A stretch of 41,887 nucleotides of DNA from NCBI GenBank assembly GCA_018059685.1, contig JAGOXN010000002.1, positions 1-41,887 on the forward strand, read 5' to 3'. The notes beneath the pieces were generated by a model. It had not been told where the DNA came from and did not search any database. It saw only the letters and a program-made list of their open reading frames with translations. Origin of the DNA: Steroidobacteraceae bacterium (GTDB taxonomy: Bacteria; Pseudomonadota; Gammaproteobacteria; Steroidobacterales; Steroidobacteraceae). The translations under genes were made by a program, and so were the position numbers. Positions 20,227-27,057 of the stretch are shown in pieces (within the stretch, counting starts at the first letter, position 1; every line of letters starts with the position of its first letter).

Positions 20227-20664
20227 TCAGGCCCTCTGGGCCGGCCGCCAGGACGGCACCGCTTCCTGGCCCGAAAGCTGTGCGAGGCTGATGCCGTCGA
20301 GGGAACGGCGGATGGTCGCATTGATGCGCTGCCAGGATCCGCCCGTGCTGCAGACGTTTTCGAGATCGCAGTGGCTGTGATCGCCGCTGCACTCGGTGAT
20401 GGCGACGGGCCCCTCGACGGCATCGATGATCGCGGCTGCGCTGATGTGCGCAGCGGGCTTCGCCAACTGGTAGCCGCCGTGAGCCCCACGTGTCGAGGTC
20501 ACGAGGCCTGCGCGGTGAAAACACTTGAGGAGCTTGCTCACGGTGGGCAGGGCGAGGCCCGTGGCCTCGGCAACCTCGCTCGAGGTGCGACGCCGTCCCG
20601 CCGACGTGGCGAGACACGCGAGCACCACGGTGCCGTAGTCCGTCAGCTTGCTGATGCGCAACAT
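20227..20664 (-). CDS. SUF operon regulator, Rrf2/IscR family
   Basis: This 145-residue winged-helix protein heads the suf operon and probably represses it when Fe-S status is good. It starts MLRISKLTDYGTVVLACLA, with the recognition helix region PTVSKLLKCFHRAGLVTSTRGAHGGYQL. Three cysteines at 92, 99 and 105 (ECSGDHSHCDLENVC) match the IscR [2Fe-2S] ligand region (92/98/104 in E. coli). It resembles the gammaproteobacterial SUF regulator family (TIGR02944) rather than cyanobacterial SufR. ATG 20664 is chosen; the extra upstream codons would run through the operator at 20678-20700. Confidence 0.92.
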   Translation of the reverse strand: MLRISKLTDYGTVVLACLATSAGRRRTSSEVAEATGLALPTVSKLLKCFHRAGLVTSTRGAHGGYQLAKPAAHISAAAIIDAVEGPVAITECSGDHSHCDLENVCSTGGSWQRINATIRRSLDGISLAQLSGQEAVPSWRPAQRA

Positions 20665-20677
20665 GGGCCGTTCCTCA

Positions 20678-20700
20678 ATTAGGACGATTTTAGTCCCAAT
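20678..20700 (-). promoter_or_regulatory. IscR type-1-like operator upstream of the suf operon
   Basis: On the minus strand the half-sites ATTGGGAC and GTCCTAAT flank a 7-base AT-rich spacer (TAAAATC), a dyad with 7 of 8 positions matching. The core GAC-N7-GTC with an AT-rich spacer fits the IscR type-1 consensus closely. It ends 13 bases before the regulator ATG, where binding would block transcription or initiation, implying autoregulation by the Rrf2 protein. Confidence 0.7.
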
Positions 20701-20830
20701 AGCGCCAGAGATCAAAACCCAGACCCGTCCGGACCCGCTGCCGGGAGCACACCGTTGAACCTGCTAGAATTTCGCGGCTCGAATCCGAGCGACCCCGGCC
20801 CTGGCCGGGCGCAACCCCCGGAGGACCAGG

Positions 20831-20935
20831 ATGAACCGCGATGATCTCGAGGCTGCCACGCGCGCGTCGGTGGCCGGGGGCCGGGGCGACCCGGGCCCGG
20901 CCACGCGGGGGCAGTGCAGGTCTCGCGCCTCGTGA
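20831..20935 (+). CDS. candidate 34-residue leader ORF coupled to mlaF
   Basis: ATG 20831 has a strong ribosome-binding sequence (GGAGG, 20819-20823, 7 bases away). It begins MNRDDLEAATRASVAGG and ends at TGA 20933-20935, overlapping a GTG at 20932 that starts mlaF in the GTGA arrangement also used at sufT/Rieske and Rieske/sixA. The peptide is hydrophilic, Arg/Gly rich, without signal or membrane segment, and is not recognised. It may be a translational leader, or a remnant of an N-terminal part of mlaF lost by frameshift. A TAGAAT -10-like box at 20764-20769 lies upstream. Confidence 0.4.
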   Translation: MNRDDLEAATRASVAGGRGDPGPATRGQCRSRAS

Positions 20936-21786
20936 CGGCCCACGTCGCATCCGAGGCTGGTGCTGCGCCGGCCACGGCGAACGACATTGCCACGCTGCGG
21001 AGCGTTCACTACGCCGTGGACGGCAAGACCGTGTTCCGCGGCCTCGACATCGGCATCCGGCGCCGCGAGGTCACGGCCATCATGGGCCCGAGCGGCACGG
21101 GGAAGACCACGCTGCTGCGTCTCATCACCGGGCAGATTGCGCCCGACAGTGGTGAGGTGCTCGTCGACGGACACAGCGTTCCCGCGCTCGGCAGGCGCGA
21201 ACTCTACGCCCTGCGCCGCCGAATGGGGATGCTGTTCCAGAACAGCGCGCTGCTCACCGATCTCGACGTATTCGAGAACGTTGCCTTTCCGCTGCGAGAG
21301 CATGCGCGGCTGCCGGAGCGCCTGGTCCGCACCATCGTGCTGACCAAGCTGCATGCGGTAGGACTGCGCGGCGCGGCCGGCATGCTGCCGCGGCAGCTCT
21401 CGGGCGGCATGGGGCGGCGCGTGGCGCTGGCGCGCGCAATCGTCATGGACCCCGACATCCTGATCTACGACGAGCCGTTCGCGGGCCTCGATCCGATCTC
21501 GATGGGCGTCGTCCTGCGCCTCATCCGCTCTCTCAATGACGCGCTCGGCATCAGCAGCATCGTCGTGACCCACGACGTGCGCGAGGTCTCGCAGATTGCC
21601 GACGCGAGCTACATCCTGTCGGAAGGACGGGTGGTCGCGAGCGGGACGCCCGCGGAGCTGCGCGAGCATCCGTCGCCGATCATTCACCAGTTCATGGAAG
21701 GCCTCGCGGACGGGCCGGTGCCATTCCACTACCCGGCGCCGGACTACCACGCCCAGTTGCTCGCGGGCGGGGGCGCACGACGATGA
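20932..21786 (+). CDS. mlaF: MlaF, ATPase of the Mla phospholipid transporter
   Basis: MlaF powers the inner-membrane MlaFEDB complex, which moves phospholipids between inner and outer membranes. The ABC domain has Walker A MGPSGTGKTTLL, signature LSGGMGRRVALARAI, Walker B LIYDEPFAGLDPIS and switch His (VVTHDV). Conserved sequence begins at IATLRSVHYAVDGKTVF, leaving about 17 less conserved N-terminal residues. GTG 20932 is preferred because it overlaps the leader ORF stop; GTG 20914 is possible and adds 6 residues. The product is 284 residues from GTG 20932. Its TGA overlaps the mlaE ATG (ATGA). Confidence 0.93.
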   Translation: MTAHVASEAGAAPATANDIATLRSVHYAVDGKTVFRGLDIGIRRREVTAIMGPSGTGKTTLLRLITGQIAPDSGEVLVDGHSVPALGRRELYALRRRMGMLFQNSALLTDLDVFENVAFPLREHARLPERLVRTIVLTKLHAVGLRGAAGMLPRQLSGGMGRRVALARAIVMDPDILIYDEPFAGLDPISMGVVLRLIRSLNDALGISSIVVTHDVREVSQIADASYILSEGRVVASGTPAELREHPSPIIHQFMEGLADGPVPFHYPAPDYHAQLLAGGGARR

Positions 21787-22550
21787 ACCTGCTGCGCGAG
21801 CTGCTCGCGGCACTCGGCGGATTTCTCGCCCGCGCCGGTGCCATGACCCGGTTCGCCGGACGTCTCCTGCTCCTGGTGCCGTCGGGTTTCCTGCGCCCGA
21901 GGCTCGTCGTCGAGCAGGTCTACAACGCGGGGGCGCTGTCGCTCGTGATCATCATGACGAGCGGGCTGTTCGTCGGGATGGTGATGGGGCTCCAGGGCCA
22001 TGACCTGTTGAGCCGCATCGGCTCCGAGGATTCCCTCGGTACCGGCGCCGCATTGACGCTGCTCAAGGAACTGGGGCCCGTCGTCACCGCGCTGCTGTTC
22101 GCCGGCCGGGCAGGGACGGCCCTCGCCTCGGAGATCGGCCTGATGCGGGCCACGGACCAGTTGTCGGCCCTCGAGATCATGGCCGTCGATCCGATGCGCC
22201 GGGTCGTATTGCCGCGTTTCCTCGGCGGTACGATTTCCATGCCGCTCCTGACCGCCATCTTCGTGATGGTCAGCATCTACGGCGTGCAGCTCATCGGCGT
22301 GCAGTTCTTCGGCATCGACCAGGGCCAGTTCTGGTCGCAGATGCGTGGTGCCGTGGAACTCGAGGATATTCGCGAGGGTCTGATCAAGGGCTTCGTGTTT
22401 GGAGTGACCTGCAGCCTGATCGCGGTTTTCGAAGGCTACAATGCCGAGCCCACCGCTGAAGGGGTGGGGCGTGCCACGACGCGGACGGTGGTCATTTCCG
22501 CGGTGGCAACCCTCGTTCTCGACTACATCGTTACGGCCATCCTGCTCTGA
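21783..22550 (+). CDS. mlaE: MlaE, permease of the Mla transporter
   Basis: MlaE is the membrane permease of MlaFEDB. The 255-residue product shows several hydrophobic spans (for example AGALSLVIIMTSGLFVGMVMGLQG and MPLLTAIFVMVSIYGVQLIGV) and the coupling segment TALLFAGRAGTALASEIGLMRATDQLSALEIM that contacts MlaF. The end, VVISAVATLVLDYIVTAILL, is the usual terminal span. It overlaps mlaF by 4 bases and is followed by mlaD after 12 bases. Confidence 0.96.
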   Translation: MNLLRELLAALGGFLARAGAMTRFAGRLLLLVPSGFLRPRLVVEQVYNAGALSLVIIMTSGLFVGMVMGLQGHDLLSRIGSEDSLGTGAALTLLKELGPVVTALLFAGRAGTALASEIGLMRATDQLSALEIMAVDPMRRVVLPRFLGGTISMPLLTAIFVMVSIYGVQLIGVQFFGIDQGQFWSQMRGAVELEDIREGLIKGFVFGVTCSLIAVFEGYNAEPTAEGVGRATTRTVVISAVATLVLDYIVTAILL

Positions 22551-22562
22551 ACCGAGGCGAAC

Positions 22563-23054
22563 ATGCGTCAGTCCCGCGCCATCGACGTTTCCACCGGCCT
22601 GTTCGTGCTGCTCGGACTGGCGGCGATCGTCTTTCTCGTGACGCAGATCTCGAACCAGGATTTTTCCCTGACCGACGATTCCTACCGCGTGCGGGCCCGG
22701 TTCGAGAACATCGGGGGTTTGCGCGTCGGTGCGCCCGTCTCGATGGCGGGCGTCAAGATCGGTCGAGTCGAAGCCATCGGCTTCGACATGAACCTCTTCA
22801 AGGCCGTCGTCACCCTGCGCATCGACGGTGAATATGACCGGATCCCGACGGACAGCGACGCGAGCATCTTCACGGCGGGCCTCCTCGGAGGCCAGTACGT
22901 CGGCATCTCGCCGGGTGGTTCGGAGCAGGTGCTGCACGACGGGGATCAGGTCGAATTCGTGCAGGACGCGATCGTCCTCGAGAATCTCATCAGCAAGTAC
23001 CTGTTCAGCCAGGCGGGCAAGGAATCCGGTTCGAGTGCCCCGACGAAGGAGTAG
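22563..23054 (+). CDS. mlaD: MlaD, MCE-domain lipid-binding subunit
   Basis: MlaD forms a hexameric periplasmic ring on the Mla transporter. The 163-residue protein has an N-terminal signal anchor (STGLFVLLGLAAIVFLVTQIS) and a single MCE domain (about residues 38-118) with YRVRARFENIGGLRVGAPVSMAGVKIGRVEAIGFD. The C-terminal segment VEFVQDAIVLENLISKYLFSQA is the hydrophobic helix that lines the central pore in the family. It is somewhat shorter than E. coli MlaD (183). Confidence 0.95.
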   Translation: MRQSRAIDVSTGLFVLLGLAAIVFLVTQISNQDFSLTDDSYRVRARFENIGGLRVGAPVSMAGVKIGRVEAIGFDMNLFKAVVTLRIDGEYDRIPTDSDASIFTAGLLGGQYVGISPGGSEQVLHDGDQVEFVQDAIVLENLISKYLFSQAGKESGSSAPTKE

Positions 23055-23063
23055 CAGAAGCCG

Positions 23064-23723
23064 ATGCGTAACCATGTCCTGGCGCTGATCGCGCTCGCCG
23101 TCACCGCGGGTCCTGTGCTTGCGAGCGGGGCGCCGGCCTACGCGACCCTCGGCCCGCAGGAGCTGATGCAGAAGGTGTCCCAGGACATGCTCAGGGACCT
23201 GACGGGTAACCGCGAGGCCCTGCGCAAGGATCCGGCGCAGTTGCGCGCACTCGTCGACCGGCACCTGCTGCCTTACTTCGACACCGATTTTGCCGCTCGG
23301 CTGGTGCTCGGCAAGCACTGGCGCACGGCGACCGAGGAGCAGCGCAAGCGATTCATCGATGCGTTCTACCAGTCACTGATGCGCAACTACGGCGACGCGC
23401 TGCTCGAGTTCACGGACGACCGCATACGGTTCTTCCCCTTCAAGGGCGACCCGAACGCAGATACCGCCACGGTGCGTACCGAGGTCAAGCGCGACGACGG
23501 CACGCCCGTGCCGGTGAACTACAGCCTGCGGCGTACGGAAGCCGGCTGGAAGGCCTGGGACGTGACCATCGAGGGCATCTCCTACGTCAAGAACTTCCGC
23601 ACCGACTTCGGTGCGGAGATCGACCAGAAGGGACTCGACGCCGTCATCGAGCGGCTCGAGAGCCAGAGTGCCGCACCGGCCGCGGCGCCGCAGGCATCGA
23701 AGCAGGCGGCGCGGGGCGGTTGA
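23064..23723 (+). CDS. mlaC: MlaC, periplasmic phospholipid shuttle
   Basis: MlaC carries phospholipids across the periplasm between MlaA-porin and MlaD. The 219-residue product has a signal peptide (MRNHVLALIALAVTAGPVLASG) and the family pattern LVDRHLLPYFDTDFAARLVLGKHWRTATEEQRKRFIDAFYQSLMRNYGDALLEF, then VKNFRTDFGAEIDQKGLDAVIERL. An Ala-rich tail follows. Gap from mlaD is 9 bases; mlaB follows immediately. Confidence 0.95.
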   Translation: MRNHVLALIALAVTAGPVLASGAPAYATLGPQELMQKVSQDMLRDLTGNREALRKDPAQLRALVDRHLLPYFDTDFAARLVLGKHWRTATEEQRKRFIDAFYQSLMRNYGDALLEFTDDRIRFFPFKGDPNADTATVRTEVKRDDGTPVPVNYSLRRTEAGWKAWDVTIEGISYVKNFRTDFGAEIDQKGLDAVIERLESQSAAPAAAPQASKQAARGG

Positions 23724-23725
23724 TC

Positions 23726-24025
23726 ATGGCGGCGTTCGGCATCGAACGTGACGGCGAGGATCGGCTGCGCGTGAGTGGCGAACTCGGTTTCGCAACGGCC
23801 GCGGCTGCATTGCACGCTGGCTTCGCGCAGCTCGCCTCGCAACGGGAATGGACCGTGGACCTCGGACGGGTCGACTCCGGCGACAGCGCCGGACTGGCCG
23901 TGCTGGTCGAGTGGCTCGCCTTCGCGCGGGCACGGGGCGGCGCGGTGCGCTATGAAAACGTGCCCGCGCAGATGCTGGCCATCGCGCGCATCTCGGAACT
24001 CGAGGGCCTGCTGCTCGCGCGTTGA
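23726..24025 (+). CDS. mlaB: MlaB, STAS-domain subunit
   Basis: MlaB binds MlaF on the cytosolic side and is needed for transporter assembly and activity. The 99-residue STAS protein has VDLGRVDSGDSAGLAVLVEWLAFARARGG, where the DSAG segment holds the conserved STAS Ser/Thr. ATG 23726 is preferred; a TTG at 23720 overlapping the mlaC stop would add two residues. Last gene of the operon, converging on rnk with a 29-base gap. Confidence 0.92.
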   Translation: MAAFGIERDGEDRLRVSGELGFATAAAALHAGFAQLASQREWTVDLGRVDSGDSAGLAVLVEWLAFARARGGAVRYENVPAQMLAIARISELEGLLLAR

Positions 24026-24054
24026 GCGGGCAACGTGGACACACGAGCGGCCAG

Positions 24055-24468
24055 CTACCGCTGGAACTGGCCCGCGCGTTCCGGTTGGTACACGACCTTG
24101 AGGATTCTTACCTGGAGCAATCCGCCGCCGGGCCCGGGCCACGAGATCTCGTCACCCTCGCGCAAGCCGAGCAGCGCGCTGCCGACCGGTGCCAGAATCG
24201 ACACTTTTTCCGCACCGTCGCCGATGTCGCCCGGATAGACGAGCGTCAGCGAGAAATCCTTGCCCGACGACTCGATCCGGAAGGTCACCGTCGAGTTCAT
24301 CGTGACGACATCGGGTGGCATTTCTGCCGGCTCGACGATATTGGCCCGTCCCAGCTCGGCTTGAAGGTCCTCCCTGTTGGGGAACCGTCGACTGTCGAGG
24401 GAGTCGAGCATCTTCTCGAGCCTCGCCGCATCAAGTGAAGATACGGTGATGGGTGGTCTGTGTTCCAT
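24055..24468 (-). CDS. rnk: Rnk, GreA/GreB-type nucleoside diphosphate kinase regulator
   Basis: The 137-residue protein matches the length and layout of E. coli Rnk (136): a short N-terminal helical part (TVSSLDAARLEKMLDSL) and the C-terminal FKBP-like GreA/GreB domain with TVTFRIESSGKDFSLTLVYPGDIG and ILAPVGSALLGLREGDEISWPGPGG. Rnk binds RNA polymerase in vitro but its role is unclear; the name comes from an effect on nucleoside diphosphate kinase levels. It lies between mlaB and mlaA, transcribed in the same direction as mlaA. Confidence 0.92.
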   Translation of the reverse strand: MEHRPPITVSSLDAARLEKMLDSLDSRRFPNREDLQAELGRANIVEPAEMPPDVVTMNSTVTFRIESSGKDFSLTLVYPGDIGDGAEKVSILAPVGSALLGLREGDEISWPGPGGGLLQVRILKVVYQPERAGQFQR

Positions 24469-24562
24469 GATTGATCATCCTCACGCAGCTATTTCGTCCT
24501 GACCAACAGCAATTCGACGGCAGGATGGCGCCAATGAATTCCGCAATCGGGCGGTGCCAGCC

Positions 24563-24582
24563 CCGGCCGGTGTCCCGGCCGG
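24563..24582. terminator. GC-rich hairpin between mlaA and rnk, possible attenuator
   Basis: CCGGCCGG-TGTC-CCGGCCGG forms an 8-bp stem with a 4-base loop, 4 bases beyond the mlaA stop on the minus strand. There is no T-tract, so it may only stabilise the mRNA end. The rest of the 118-base gap should hold the rnk promoter, but I see no clear one. Confidence 0.35.
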
Positions 24583-24586
24583 CCGT

Positions 24587-25423
24587 CTACTCCCGGCCGC
24601 CGGTGATCGACGCGTCGGTCGTCGCCTCGCCTTTTGGGGCCGGTTCAGAGCCTTCCACTCCCTCGCCGCCCGGTTCCTGCAGATTCTCGTCGAATTCCTC
24701 GTCGAACTCATCCTCGATGGGCTGCTCGGGCGGGTTACCGTCGAACACCTGGTAGAGGCGCCGCTGCAGGAACGCATCGCGGATGAACGCGTAGCGGTCG
24801 AACGTGCGCTCGAGTGTCGCATCGAGCGGCAGCAGCCGCGCGCGCGTGTCCACGGCGTAGAGGGCCAGCGAGAACCAGCGCTCGTTGCTCGAGTTGTACC
24901 AGCGGAACGGCAGCACGAATCCGTCGACGAACCGCGACGGCGCGTCGCGTACGGTCGAAGGCCCGAGGAACGGCAGCATCAGGAAGGGGCCCGGCGGCAC
25001 ACCCCAGCGGCCGAGGGTCTGCCCGAAGTCCTCGTCGAAGTGCGGCAGCGGCGTGCCCGAGGCCACGTCGAAGATGCCACCCCAGCCGAGGGTCGTGTTG
25101 ATCAGGAAGCGCAGCGTGGCCTGTCCGGCCGCGACGGGGTGACCCTGCAGCAGCAGGTTGCCGATGGTCGCCGGATAGGCGAAATTGACGAAGAAATGCC
25201 CGACGCCCGTGCGCACCGGTTGCGGCACGGTGGCCTTGTAGGCGCGAGCCGTCGGTCGCAGCGCCGCGCGATCGAACCCTTCGTTGAAACGAAAGACGTC
25301 CCGGTTCGCCGGCTCCCAGGGATCGGCGGGGTGGCGATTCGGGGCGGTGGCGCAACCCGAGAGCAACAGGGCGGACAGGACGAGCGCAGCGCACCACGCC
25401 GCGCCCGTTCGGCAAACGGGCAT
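24587..25423 (-). CDS. mlaA: MlaA (VacJ), outer-membrane lipoprotein
   Basis: MlaA sits in the outer membrane with porins and removes misplaced phospholipids from the outer leaflet, handing them to MlaC. The 278-residue product has a lipoprotein signal with lipobox LLSGC (Cys24) followed by Ala, compatible with outer-membrane sorting. The family core is DPWEPANRDVFRFNEGFDRA, ATIGNLLLQG, DFGQTLGRWGVPPGPFLMLPFLGPSTVRD. After residue 235 there is an acidic, low-complexity tail with EDEFDEEFDENLQEP, making it longer than E. coli MlaA (251). It is encoded separately from mlaFEDCB, on the opposite strand with rnk between. Confidence 0.95.
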   Translation of the reverse strand: MPVCRTGAAWCAALVLSALLLSGCATAPNRHPADPWEPANRDVFRFNEGFDRAALRPTARAYKATVPQPVRTGVGHFFVNFAYPATIGNLLLQGHPVAAGQATLRFLINTTLGWGGIFDVASGTPLPHFDEDFGQTLGRWGVPPGPFLMLPFLGPSTVRDAPSRFVDGFVLPFRWYNSSNERWFSLALYAVDTRARLLPLDATLERTFDRYAFIRDAFLQRRLYQVFDGNPPEQPIEDEFDEEFDENLQEPGGEGVEGSEPAPKGEATTDASITGGRE

Positions 25424-25482
25424 TCATGACTCCAGGACCGCGACCTGCGGTGCCACGGGGTCGTTGATTCTACAGGTTGCCG

Positions 25483-27003
25483 CTACCGGTTCGGAGCCGG
25501 CGGGCTCGTGGACCCCTGGCGCTGCAGGCGCGCGCGCTCCTTGGGCAATGCCTCACGCAGTTCCTGCAGGCGCGCGATGAATCGTGCGCGCTGCACCTCG
25601 GAGAGACTGGGGACCGAAAGTGCGAGTTCGAGCTGATTGACCGCAAGCGGCAGGTCGCCGCCGAGGATGTGGTACTCCGCCATGTACGAATAAGCGTCGG
25701 CCACGTCGCCCGCCGCATTGGCTGCGAGGGCCGTGAGGCGGATCTGCTCCTGCGTCGGCGGCACGTTGTTGAACAGGTCGAGGAGCACTTCATGCGCGCG
25801 CTTCGGCCGGCCCGCGCGCAGCAGTGCCTCGGCGTAGCGTACCGTCACGGGGACGTTGCGAGGGGCGAGCTCGCGCGCGCGTTCGAGCGTCTCGAGCGCG
25901 GGTTTCACCTGGCCGGCCGCGAGCTGCGCCTGCCCGAGCGCCGTGTGGAACTGCAGCACCTCGGGATGCGCCGCGCGCAGCCGTTCGAAGGTGGCCACCG
26001 ATGCTTCGGCCTCGCCAGCAGCCAGGCCGGCCAGCGCCTTGCCGTAGATCTGCGCGAGCGTGGCGTCGGGCTCGTTGCCCGTCACCGAGGCGTAGTAGGC
26101 GCGTGGGTCGGCGCCCGAGGGGGTCGTCAGTACCCGCACGCGTTCCTTCATCAGCGCATAGCTCAGGGTGTCCCGTGCCGGTACGGCCGGGTACTGCGCC
26201 GCGCGTCCCCTGGACTCGGCGATGCGCGCGCTCGTGACCGGATGCGTTCTCAGGAGCTCCGGGACCTGGTCCGGCCCGAGCTGCGTCCTGCGACCCATGG
26301 TCTCGAAGAATGCCGGCATCCCGTTCGGATCGTAGCCGGCGCTCGCGAGAATGCCGATGCCCACGCGGTCGGCTTCGTACTCGTTGTCGCGGGTGAAGTT
26401 GATCTGCGACTGCGCGGCCATGCCCTGGGCCGCCGTGATCGCTCCCATCGTCGCGTCGCTGCCGCCGCCGGCGGCAGCGCCGATCAGGATGGCCGCCAGG
26501 GTGGCTGCCGTCGAGACGAGATTGGTCCGGGACTGGTTCTCGAGACCCCGTGCGATGTGTCGCTGCGTGACATGCGCGACCTCGTGTGCGAGGACGCCGG
26601 CGAGTTCGCTTTCATTCGACGTCTCGAGCAGCAGCCCGGTGTGGATGCCGATGAATCCGCCGGGCAGGGCGAATGCGTTGATGGACGGATCGCGGACGAG
26701 GAAATAACTGAACTTCCGGTTGCCGTCGTGGGCGAGGCTCGACAGGCGCAGGCCGAGCGACTGCACGTACTCGCCGACCTCGGGGTCCTCGAGCACGCGC
26801 CCCGACTCGCGCAGGCCGCGCATCACCATCCGGCCGATGCGCTGTTCGTCCTCGACACTGAGCGTCGCCTGCGCGGCCGTACCCATTTCCGGCAGCTGGT
26901 CCTGTACGTCCTGGGCACGAATCGCGACGGGCAAGGCCAGTGCCGCGGCCAGGACGACGCCGGGCAGCAGCAGGCGCATTGCGGGGGCAGGGGGACGGTT
27001 CAT
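25483..27003 (-). CDS. bepA: BepA-like M48 metalloprotease with TPR domain
   Basis: BepA is a periplasmic zinc protease/chaperone that promotes or degrades outer-membrane assembly intermediates such as LptD. The 506-residue product has a signal peptide ending at about AIRA-QD (residue 30), the zinc motif HEVAH (residues 140-144) and the third ligand in EYEADRVGI. The C-terminal half is TPR-like (QFHTALGQAQLAAGQVKPALETLERARELAP and neighbouring repeats). Length and layout match E. coli BepA (487). It is 54 bases downstream of phoH2 and 59 bases upstream of mlaA on the same strand, an envelope-quality neighbourhood. Confidence 0.93.
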   Translation of the reverse strand: MNRPPAPAMRLLLPGVVLAAALALPVAIRAQDVQDQLPEMGTAAQATLSVEDEQRIGRMVMRGLRESGRVLEDPEVGEYVQSLGLRLSSLAHDGNRKFSYFLVRDPSINAFALPGGFIGIHTGLLLETSNESELAGVLAHEVAHVTQRHIARGLENQSRTNLVSTAATLAAILIGAAAGGGSDATMGAITAAQGMAAQSQINFTRDNEYEADRVGIGILASAGYDPNGMPAFFETMGRRTQLGPDQVPELLRTHPVTSARIAESRGRAAQYPAVPARDTLSYALMKERVRVLTTPSGADPRAYYASVTGNEPDATLAQIYGKALAGLAAGEAEASVATFERLRAAHPEVLQFHTALGQAQLAAGQVKPALETLERARELAPRNVPVTVRYAEALLRAGRPKRAHEVLLDLFNNVPPTQEQIRLTALAANAAGDVADAYSYMAEYHILGGDLPLAVNQLELALSVPSLSEVQRARFIARLQELREALPKERARLQRQGSTSPPAPNR

Positions 27004-27057
27004 CGTGGAATTGGACCGGCCCGGGTCAGGACGGTTCCGCGACCGCCCGGCTCGGTG

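Noticed and set aside
20665-20715. Upstream start for the Rrf2 regulator (162 residues)
   Set aside because: It would place the operator and likely promoter inside the coding region; the family begins MLRISKLTDYG at ATG 20664.
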